Notes under the pieces: generated by a model | What the model was told of the DNA's origin: nothing | What the model saw: the letters and a program-made list of their open reading frames with translations, nothing else | Databases searched by the model: none | Program-made: the position numbers and the translations under genes | Part shown: piece after piece, positions 1-5,546 of the stretch | Position numbering within the stretch: position 1 is the stretch's first letter | Layout of the letters: each line of letters opens with the position of its first letter | Origin: Ignavibacteriaceae bacterium | GTDB lineage: Bacteria > Bacteroidota > Ignavibacteria > Ignavibacteriales > Ignavibacteriaceae | DNA: 6,245 nucleotides | Reading direction: 5' to 3' | Assembly (NCBI GenBank): GCA_025455085.1 | Contig: JALONF010000123.1 | Span: forward strand, 1-6,245

Positions 1-849
1 CAGACAAAAGAAATCGCACCTGCAGACAAACTCATTTACTCACTTAGAGATGTGACAGCAACCGTAGAATCTATTCCTTTGATCACTGCAAGCATAATGA
101 GCAAAAAACTTGCTGAGGGAATTGATGGGCTTGTTCTCGATATTAAAACTGGTAGCGGCGCTTTTATGAAGAATTATTCTGATTCGATTAATCTTGCTAA
201 TTCATTAATCGATACTGCCAAGTCATTTGACAAAGAGGTAATTGCTTTTATCACGGATATGAATCAGCCATTAGGAAATTACATCGGCAATTGGCTGGAG
301 GTTTATGAATCGATCCAGATATTGAATGGCAATGTTAAAAATGATTTGTATCTGCTCTCAATCAAACTGGCTGGTACTATGATTTATCTTGGCAAGAAAG
401 CAAAATCTATTAAAGAGGGTGAGAAGATTGCCAAACAAAAAATTGAAAATGGTGAAGCATTTGGAAGGTTTTTAGAAATAGTGGAACATCAGGGAGGAAA
501 TGTGAATTATATTATTAATCCTGATAAATATCCCAGATCAAAGTTTGTGAGGAAAGTGCCTTCACAAAAAAATGGTTACGTAAGCGAGATGAATACTTAT
601 CGGATTGGTATGGCTTCTCTGGAGCTTGGCGCTGGTAGAATGACAAAAGATGATAAAATAGATCCAAAAGGGGGAATTATTTTTTACAAAAAGATCGGTG
701 ATTATGCTAAGTCGGGTGAGGTTATTTGTGAACTTCATTCAGATTCTAAAACTAAAATAAAATCTTCTGAACAAATGATACTTGAGTCAATAAAATTTTC
801 AATTGCAAAACCAACTCTACCTAAGCTGATTAAAAAAGTTATCAGATAA
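1..849 (+). CDS. deoA: Pyrimidine-nucleoside / thymidine phosphorylase, 5'-truncated by the window edge
   Basis: This enzyme reversibly phosphorolyses thymidine, deoxyuridine or uridine to the free base and (deoxy)ribose-1-phosphate, a cytosolic step of pyrimidine salvage. The frame is open from base 1, so the gene starts upstream; 282 residues are visible. The first residues read QTKEIAPADKLIYSLRDVT, a family hallmark. The Arg at visible residue 16, Ser31 and Lys35 (in SIMSKK) line up with substrate-binding Arg168, Ser183 and Lys187 of the Bacillus enzyme, so about 152 N-terminal residues are missing from a protein of roughly 434. VLDIKTGSGAFMK follows, and the PYNP C-terminal domain covers about the last 100 residues (GYVSEMNTYRIGMASLELGAGR). 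A GTG at 52 lies inside the conserved core and is not the start. I cannot tell the thymidine-specific (DeoA) from the broad (Pdp) type, so the symbol is provisional. No link to the heme genes is evident. Confidence 0.93.
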   Translation, partial: QTKEIAPADKLIYSLRDVTATVESIPLITASIMSKKLAEGIDGLVLDIKTGSGAFMKNYSDSINLANSLIDTAKSFDKEVIAFITDMNQPLGNYIGNWLEVYESIQILNGNVKNDLYLLSIKLAGTMIYLGKKAKSIKEGEKIAKQKIENGEAFGRFLEIVEHQGGNVNYIINPDKYPRSKFVRKVPSQKNGYVSEMNTYRIGMASLELGAGRMTKDDKIDPKGGIIFYKKIGDYAKSGEVICELHSDSKTKIKSSEQMILESIKFSIAKPTLPKLIKKVIR

Positions 850-879
850 AAAATGAAATTAATTTATAAATCTTATCAA

Positions 880-884
880 AGGAG
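880..884 (+). promoter_or_regulatory. Ribosome binding site of the prohibitin gene
   Basis: AGGAG ends 9 bases before the ATG at 894. It is the strongest Shine-Dalgarno match in the window and fixes this start. The 44-base gap after the phosphorylase stop (850-893) shows no terminator-like hairpin, so read-through from upstream is possible. Confidence 0.75.
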
Positions 885-893
885 AAAATATAT

Positions 894-1766
894 ATGTTAT
901 TTATTATTGCTTTGATTGCCGCAGTAGCTGCTTTTTTTGTTCACAAGAACGCAAAAAGGAGATTTCAGAAGTCCGAAGCTACTTTTGCCATACTGGGTTT
1001 TAGTGTGGCATTATTTATTGCCCTATTACAAATCTTCACAATTATCCCAGCCGGACATACGGGTGTGATAGATTTTCTTGGTTATGTAAGCGATAACACT
1101 TTAAAGCCCGGTGTAAACATGGTCAACCCGATGGCAAATGTTGAAAAGATGAGCATAAAAACTCAGGAACTGAAAGAGATGATGAACGTACCATCACAAG
1201 AGGGGTTGAGTGTTGAATTGGAAATTAGTTTACTATACCGGCTGAACTCTGAAAAGGCAAACGAAATTTATAAAACAGTTGGACCAAATTATGTTGAGAT
1301 TATTTTAATTCCTCAATTCAGATCTGTTGTTCGGGGAGTTACAGCACGTTACGAAGCAAAAGCGCTATACACCGCTTCCAGAGAAAAACTGGCCGGTGAA
1401 ATTGTGAACGAATTGGAAAAACTGGTTGGTCCCCGCGGCATTACCGTTGAACAAGCTGCACTAAGACAAATAAAGCTGCCTTCCCGGTTAACTCAATCTA
1501 TCGAGGAAAAATTACAAGCAGAACAAGAGAGCCAGAGAATGGCATTCATCTTACTAAAAGAAACACAGGAAGCAGATCGGAAAAGAATTGAAGCAAAAGG
1601 TATCGCTGATTTTCAGGAGATAGTTTCAAAGGGAATTAGTGAACAGCTTCTAAAATGGAAGGGTATTGAAGCAACAGAAAAGCTGGCAAACTCACAAAAT
1701 TCAAAGGTTGTGATCATTGGCTCAGCCAAGGATGGGCTTCCAATTATTTTGGGATCCGATAAATAA
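894..1766 (+). CDS. Prohibitin-family SPFH-domain membrane protein
   Basis: A 290-residue protein of the prohibitin/SPFH (band 7) family. These proteins form large membrane-bound rings or scaffolds, often with the FtsH protease or at membrane microdomains; the exact bacterial role is usually unknown. Two hydrophobic segments are visible, at about residues 1-16 and 30-51, followed by the SPFH domain: the start IIPAGHTGVIDFLG (50-63), then LKPGVNMVNP (70-79) and a beta-rich core to about 200. A charged helical stretch rich in Glu, Gln, Lys and Ala (about 202-245) is the expected coiled coil. The tail KVVIIGSAKDGLPIILG (271-287) closely matches the usual bacterial prohibitin C-terminus. The length is typical and the gene looks intact. 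It lies between nucleoside salvage and heme genes with no obvious functional tie to either. The 88-base spacer after it suggests that it is not part of the heme operon. Confidence 0.92.
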   Translation: MLFIIALIAAVAAFFVHKNAKRRFQKSEATFAILGFSVALFIALLQIFTIIPAGHTGVIDFLGYVSDNTLKPGVNMVNPMANVEKMSIKTQELKEMMNVPSQEGLSVELEISLLYRLNSEKANEIYKTVGPNYVEIILIPQFRSVVRGVTARYEAKALYTASREKLAGEIVNELEKLVGPRGITVEQAALRQIKLPSRLTQSIEEKLQAEQESQRMAFILLKETQEADRKRIEAKGIADFQEIVSKGISEQLLKWKGIEATEKLANSQNSKVVIIGSAKDGLPIILGSDK

Positions 1767-1790
1767 GTAGGCGCGTGCCAGCAAAATTGC

Positions 1791-1822
1791 TTTGTTCTGT
1801 TAGCATTCTGTTCGTATTTTTG
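1791..1822 (+). promoter_or_regulatory. Candidate Bacteroidota-type promoter of the hem operon
   Basis: TTTG at 1791-1794 and TATTTTTG at 1815-1822 are separated by 20 bases. They match the Bacteroidota consensus (a -33 TTTG and a -7 TAnnTTTG) in sequence and approximate spacing. A transcript would begin near 1828, about 27 bases before the hemX ATG. The spacer is the only sizeable gap before the heme genes, so a promoter is expected here. The motif is short and AT-rich, and the organism's sigma-factor preference is not known from this window. Confidence 0.4.
1795..1817 (+). repeat. Direct repeat TTCTGTT, two copies 11 bp apart
   Basis: TTCTGTT occurs at 1795-1801 and again at 1806-1812; the flanking bases also agree (TTCTGTTaGCa, TTCTGTTcGta). 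The start-to-start distance of 11 bp is one helical turn, so both copies would face the same side of the DNA. They lie between the two putative promoter elements. A third, inverted copy of the core (AACAGA) is at 1844-1849. This layout fits a regulator binding site, but the repeat is short enough to be chance. Confidence 0.45.
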
Positions 1823-1849
1823 AACTCATAAGTCAGAAAAACGAACAGA
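1807..1849. repeat. Long inverted repeat just upstream of hemX (operator or RNA hairpin)
   Basis: The arms TCTGTTCGT (1807-1815) and ACGAACAGA (1841-1849) are perfectly complementary. The pairing continues inward, so 1807-1823 pairs with 1833-1849: 15 Watson-Crick pairs, one T-G wobble (1820/1836) and one A-A mismatch (1816/1840), around a 9-base loop. It ends 5 bases before the hemX ATG. No T-run follows the right arm, so it does not look like an intrinsic terminator. The dyad axis is at 1828, where the candidate promoter would start transcription. It may be a DNA operator covering the promoter, or, if transcription enters from upstream, an RNA hairpin controlling hemX translation. Confidence 0.7.
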
Positions 1850-1854
1850 TCAAA

Positions 1855-2679
1855 ATGATATCAAGCATACATACTATTAATATCCTTCTGCCAAGCCTCT
1901 ATTTTACGACGTTGGTAGTATATTTTTACGACTTCTTGAAGGGTGAAAAGAAATTTGTAAATATTAAACGGGTCTTTTTATTCATCACCCTTTTTCTACA
2001 CCTAGTTTATATCGTACTTCGGACTATTGCTTTTGATCACCCGCCAATAACAAACGTTTTTGAGATATTCACAATTCTTGCCCTCACAATTAGCTTCTCA
2101 TATTTTCTTGTCGAATTGGTTTCTGATATAAGAGGAACGGGACCTTTTATTATTATTCTCTCCTTAATCTTCCAATTAATCTCTTCACTTTTTATTCAGG
2201 ATCTTACCGAAGTAAAAGAAGTTTTGAGAAGTAACCTTCTCGGTTCTCATGTTATTAGCGCATTGCTTGGTTATTCAGGTTTTACGATTTCGGCAGTGTA
2301 TGGATTTCTTTACCTAGTGCTCTATAAAGATATAAAGCTCAATAAGTTTGGTTTAATTTTCAACCGTCTTCCGAATCTTGAAGTGCTTGAAAGACTAAGT
2401 CTTTACTCTGCCATAATTGGCTTCATTGCTCTTACCATCGCAATAATAATTGGTATTATCTGGCTGCCTATCGCTTTCCCAAAATTTTCTTTTCTGGATC
2501 CGAAATTAGTTGGTTCCACCCTAGTTTGGTTGCTCTATGCCGTGGGAATAACAAGTAAAATATTAGGAAAATGGCGGGGAAAGAAACTGGTTATCCTTTC
2601 GATTTCCGGATTTATAGTTGCAATCATTTCAACTATTCTTTCGAACTTCTTAGCACAAAGTTTTCATTCCTTCTATTAA
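1855..2679 (+). CDS. hemX: HemX/CcsA-like multi-pass membrane protein of the heme operon
   Basis: A 274-residue integral membrane protein with about eight hydrophobic helices (near 5-25, 38-58, 67-89, 96-115, 130-157, 183-206, 219-236, 245-266). It belongs to the CcsA/HemX/CcmC cytochrome c assembly superfamily. His62 in HPPITN, His132 in a GSHVISALLGYSGF helix, and the tail WRGKK...GF...His271 correspond to conserved CcsA-type positions. The Trp-rich periplasmic heme-handling motif and its DPKE follow-on are reduced to FSFLDPK (211-217), and the usual His after WLLYA (225-229) is absent. With hemA only 6 bases downstream, a HemX role, affecting glutamyl-tRNA reductase amount as described for Bacillus HemX, is more likely than cytochrome c synthetase activity. 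The ATG at 1855 is the only usable start: an in-frame TAG lies at 1801 with no start codon between. The ribosome binding site is poor. Confidence 0.8.
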   Translation: MISSIHTINILLPSLYFTTLVVYFYDFLKGEKKFVNIKRVFLFITLFLHLVYIVLRTIAFDHPPITNVFEIFTILALTISFSYFLVELVSDIRGTGPFIIILSLIFQLISSLFIQDLTEVKEVLRSNLLGSHVISALLGYSGFTISAVYGFLYLVLYKDIKLNKFGLIFNRLPNLEVLERLSLYSAIIGFIALTIAIIIGIIWLPIAFPKFSFLDPKLVGSTLVWLLYAVGITSKILGKWRGKKLVILSISGFIVAIISTILSNFLAQSFHSFY

Positions 2680-2685
2680 GAGTTT

Positions 2686-3966
2686 ATGAATTTAATTGCA
2701 ATATCAATAAACCACAGAACTGCGCCTGTAGAGTTGAGAGAAGCAGTTCACCTCAATGAGGATGAAATCCGCCCGTTCATTACTCTCGCAAAAGAAAATC
2801 AAATCAAGGAAGGATTGATATTATCTACCTGCAACCGAACTGAAATTTTCGGCATCCCGAACAGTAATGAAACAAGTCACGAAAAATTTCAAAGCCTTCT
2901 TTTAAACTTCAAGCCAGCACAAAATATTACCGAACAGCATTTTCAAAAATTCGTTTCGAGAGACGCAATAAAACATTTGTTCTCGGTTGCAACTGGAATT
3001 GATTCTCTGTTAGTCGGCGATAATCAGGTTTTCAAACAAGTTAAAGACTCTTTCCAAATTGCTGAAGATACACAGTTTGCCGGTTACCTTATGCATAGGA
3101 TTTTTGATTCTGCGATCAGAACGGGTAAAAGAGCAATTTCTGAAACTTCAATAAGTGAAGGCGCTGTAACTGTTAGCTATGCTGCTGTGCAATTGACGGA
3201 AAAGATTTTTTCAAACCTGAGTAAGAAATCAGCACTTGTGATTGGAACCGGAGAAACCGGAGAGATAGCGGCAAAACATCTTTCAGAAAAAGGGATTGGA
3301 AGTCTTGCAGTTACCAACAGAACTCAGGAAAAAGCAGAAAAGCTCGCACAAAAGCTGAATGCGAAAGTAATTCCGTTTTCAGTATTTAAAGATTCGATTT
3401 ACAAATTTGATATAATTATTAGTGCAACTGCTGCACCGGAAATTCTCATCAGCAAGGATGATGTGAAAGCGGCTCTAAAGAAGCGAAGCAACAATTCAAT
3501 GATTTTGATGGACATTGCTGTCCCTCGTGATATAGATCCTGAAACAAGAAAAATTGATTATGTTTTTTATCATGACCTTGATTCACTTAACATAATAGTT
3601 GAGCAAAATCTGACGAAAAGAAAATCAGAAATTCCAAAAGTAGAAAAAATAATTGAAGAAGAACTTGAGACTTTATGGGAATGGTATAACTCGCTTCGGG
3701 CGGCCCCTGCAATTAAAGACCTCAGAGATTTTTTTGAAGAAATCCGCAACGAAGAAGTAGAAAAAAACAAAAACAAATTTTCTTCTGAAGATCAGGAGAA
3801 GCTTGAAATAGTTACTAAGAGAATCATAAATAAAATTCTTCATCACCCAACCATCGAGTTGCGAAAAGCGGATGAGGGTTCTAATTCGGTTGATTCTGCC
3901 TCCAAAATCGGAATAATAAGAGATCTTTTTGGAATCAATTCTAATAAAAAATCAGAGAAAGATTAG
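2686..3966 (+). CDS. hemA: Glutamyl-tRNA reductase
   Basis: HemA reduces glutamyl-tRNA(Glu) with NADPH to glutamate-1-semialdehyde, the committed step of the C5 tetrapyrrole pathway in the cytosol. At 426 residues it is full length. The N-terminal catalytic domain has NHRTAPVELRE (9-19) and STCNRTE (47-53), with the nucleophilic Cys49 (codon 2830-2832) and the glutamate-contacting Arg51. His97 and GDNQ (111-114, more often GExQ) follow. The NADPH Rossmann fold begins at VIGTGETG (185-192), with NRTQEKAEKLA after it. The C-terminal helical dimerisation domain starts near LWEWYNSLRAAPAIKDLR. The use of HemA implies the C5 route rather than ALA synthase. The gene starts 6 bases after the hemX stop, with only a weak AAGAG 3 bases before the ATG, so it is probably translationally coupled to hemX. 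Confidence 0.97.
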   Translation: MNLIAISINHRTAPVELREAVHLNEDEIRPFITLAKENQIKEGLILSTCNRTEIFGIPNSNETSHEKFQSLLLNFKPAQNITEQHFQKFVSRDAIKHLFSVATGIDSLLVGDNQVFKQVKDSFQIAEDTQFAGYLMHRIFDSAIRTGKRAISETSISEGAVTVSYAAVQLTEKIFSNLSKKSALVIGTGETGEIAAKHLSEKGIGSLAVTNRTQEKAEKLAQKLNAKVIPFSVFKDSIYKFDIIISATAAPEILISKDDVKAALKKRSNNSMILMDIAVPRDIDPETRKIDYVFYHDLDSLNIIVEQNLTKRKSEIPKVEKIIEEELETLWEWYNSLRAAPAIKDLRDFFEEIRNEEVEKNKNKFSSEDQEKLEIVTKRIINKILHHPTIELRKADEGSNSVDSASKIGIIRDLFGINSNKKSEKD

Positions 3967-3968
3967 GA
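3965..3968 (+). promoter_or_regulatory. Ribosome binding site that sets the TTG start of hemC
   Basis: AGGA overlaps the hemA stop codon (TAG, 3964-3966) and ends 7 bases before the TTG at 3976. Good spacing, together with conserved PBGD sequence beginning within a few residues, supports TTG as the real start. hemA termination and hemC initiation are therefore close enough to be coupled. Confidence 0.6.
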
Positions 3969-3975
3969 CATAATT

Positions 3976-4917
3976 TTGAAACAAAAAATTATCATCGGTT
4001 CAAGGGGAAGTGAACTTGCACTCTGGCAGGCAAACTTCGTAAAGAAAGAGCTTGAAAAGAAGAACAAAAATGTCACTGTAGAAATCAAGATCATTAAAAC
4101 CAAGGGAGATAAAATCCTGAATGTTGCTCTTTCAAAGATTGGTGATAAAAGTTTGTTCACTAAAGAACTGGAAATAGAGCTTCTCAACAAAAATATTGAT
4201 CTTGCTGTTCATAGTCTGAAAGATTTGCAGACTGAAATTCCAAAAGGATTAAAGCTTGCCGCTGTTACAAAACGTCACAATGTTCAGGATGTTCTTATCG
4301 CCAGGGAAAAAGGAACAACAATTTTTAATCTGCCTGAAAATGCTAACGTTGCAACGGGTTCATTAAGAAGACGATGCCAGCTTCTGCACCTCCGCCCTGA
4401 TTTAAATATCGTAGAACTGAGAGGAAATGTTCCATCACGAATAAAAAAGTTTCTCGATTCTGATTGGGATGCAATTATTCTTGCAAGAGCCGGCGTTGAA
4501 AGATTAAAATTAAATAAACACATCTCATCAATAATTAAAATTGATGTTATGCTTCCTGCAGTTGGTCAGGGTGCTTTAGGAATTGAAACAAGAGCCAGTG
4601 ACAAATTTGTAAATGATATAGTTCATTCAATTCATCACGAGGATACTTACATAGCAGTTGTGGCTGAACGTGCATTATTAAAAACTCTTGAAGGCGGCTG
4701 CCAGGTTCCTATTGGTGCATTTGCAGAGGTTAAGCAGAACGGATTACACATTGATGCATTAGTTGGCTCACTTGATGGAAGCATCACATATCGCAAAAAA
4801 ATTCGTGGTATTAAAACCGATCCGGAAAAAGTCGGAAAGAAGTTAGCCGGAGATCTTTTAAAGGCTGGTGCAAAAACTATTCTTGATGAAATCTACAAAA
4901 CAGCGAGGAATAAATGA
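3976..4917 (+). CDS. hemC: Hydroxymethylbilane synthase (porphobilinogen deaminase)
   Basis: HemC links four porphobilinogen units into 1-hydroxymethylbilane, using a covalently bound dipyrromethane cofactor, in the cytosol. At 313 residues it is the usual length. It opens with IIIGSRGSELALWQA (5-19). HSLKD (79-83) carries the catalytic Asp83, equivalent to Asp84 of the E. coli enzyme. The substrate-binding arginines are at 131-132 (GSLRRRCQL), 149, 155 and 176, and LPAVGQGALGIE is intact. Cys242 in EGGCQVPIG (codon 4699-4701) is the cofactor attachment site. All key residues are present. The start codon is TTG, 9 bases after the hemA stop. The stop overlaps the next gene's start as ATGA, so the two are almost certainly cotranslated. 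Confidence 0.97.
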   Translation: MKQKIIIGSRGSELALWQANFVKKELEKKNKNVTVEIKIIKTKGDKILNVALSKIGDKSLFTKELEIELLNKNIDLAVHSLKDLQTEIPKGLKLAAVTKRHNVQDVLIAREKGTTIFNLPENANVATGSLRRRCQLLHLRPDLNIVELRGNVPSRIKKFLDSDWDAIILARAGVERLKLNKHISSIIKIDVMLPAVGQGALGIETRASDKFVNDIVHSIHHEDTYIAVVAERALLKTLEGGCQVPIGAFAEVKQNGLHIDALVGSLDGSITYRKKIRGIKTDPEKVGKKLAGDLLKAGAKTILDEIYKTARNK

Positions 4918-5537
4918 CAAAATCTTCGTCAACAAAAATTTCATTTTTATTATTAACTGGAATCGCCCTGCTTTACCTGACCGTTATGACTTCTTGCAAA
5001 TGCAGAACCTGTGAAGATCAGGAAGAAGGAACCGTTCCTCTTGAAGTTTTGTCAAAAGCAGATTCGTTCATAATCGCTTCAACAAGTAAAGAATTTTTCG
5101 ACAATTACATTACAGCTGATTTTGCACGGACAAGACATGCTCCTCCTTATTACGAGCTAGCATATAAATTTTTTATGCCGGATAAACCATATGTAAATGC
5201 ATTAATAAAATTTACCGTCGACTCTGTAGGTAATGTGTTAATGAACCGCGATATAGTTGGAATACCCAGATGCAAAAATTTTCCTGAGGAATGTAACTTT
5301 AACATTGATGAACAAACTGCCAGACAAATCGCAAGTAATATGGAACTTAAAGAAGGGATAAGAGAATGGGATGCTGCTTTCATCTGGGATTCTAAGCTTC
5401 AAAGGTATGTTTGGAAAATACTGTCAACATTAAACGAGTTCGGTGATGAAGAAAATTATAAGGCTACAGGTCAGGAAATGGTAATTGACCCAAACACCGG
5501 AGAAGTTCTTGCTTTAAATGATTGGAGAGTAAATTAA
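4914..5537 (+). CDS. Predicted lipoprotein of unknown function inside the hem operon
   Basis: A 207-residue protein that I do not recognise. It has a polar, Lys-containing N-terminus, a hydrophobic segment (about 9-25) and a lipobox-like MTSC with Cys28 as the likely lipidated residue, so it is probably exported and membrane-anchored. Mature-region cysteines lie at 30 and 33 (CKCRTC, 28-33) and at 120 and 127. There is no CxxCH, so it is not a c-type cytochrome. The C-terminal part (about 131-201), with TARQIASN, then YVWKI, then GQEMVIDPNTGEVLAL, weakly resembles a PepSY-type fold, whose strand pair often ends in DxxTGEVL. An earlier segment, KFTVDSVGNVL (99-109), has a similar strand-turn-strand look. 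GAGGA at 4905-4909 precedes the ATG, which overlaps the hemC stop by 4 bases. Its position between hemC and hemD suggests a heme or redox-linked envelope role, but nothing in the sequence proves this. Confidence 0.8.
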   Translation: MTKSSSTKISFLLLTGIALLYLTVMTSCKCRTCEDQEEGTVPLEVLSKADSFIIASTSKEFFDNYITADFARTRHAPPYYELAYKFFMPDKPYVNALIKFTVDSVGNVLMNRDIVGIPRCKNFPEECNFNIDEQTARQIASNMELKEGIREWDAAFIWDSKLQRYVWKILSTLNEFGDEENYKATGQEMVIDPNTGEVLALNDWRVN

Positions 5538-5546
5538 TTAGTCGCG

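Noticed and set aside
853..915. Tiny ATG frame of 20 codons before the prohibitin gene, possible leader peptide
   Set aside because: It has no ribosome binding site or attenuator-like hairpin, and it runs over the strong AGGAG and ATG of the real gene.
1780..1801. AGCA-AAAT-TGCT mini-hairpin followed by T-rich sequence, possible terminator of the prohibitin gene
   Set aside because: The stem is only 4 bp, AT-rich, and not followed by a continuous T-run.
2571..2759. Open frame of 62 codons overlapping the hemX end and hemA start
   Set aside because: It lies in another frame of two well-supported genes and its product has no recognisable features.
2857..2937. Two CGAACAG copies (2858-2864 and 2931-2937) matching the palindrome arm upstream of hemX
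   Set aside because: Both are single half-sites within hemA codons with no inverted partner nearby; they are most likely coding coincidence.
4995..5012. CxCxxC at the lipoprotein N-terminus as a cytochrome c heme site
   Set aside because: Covalent c-type heme attachment needs CxxCH; Glu follows the last Cys here, and the first Cys is the likely lipidation site.
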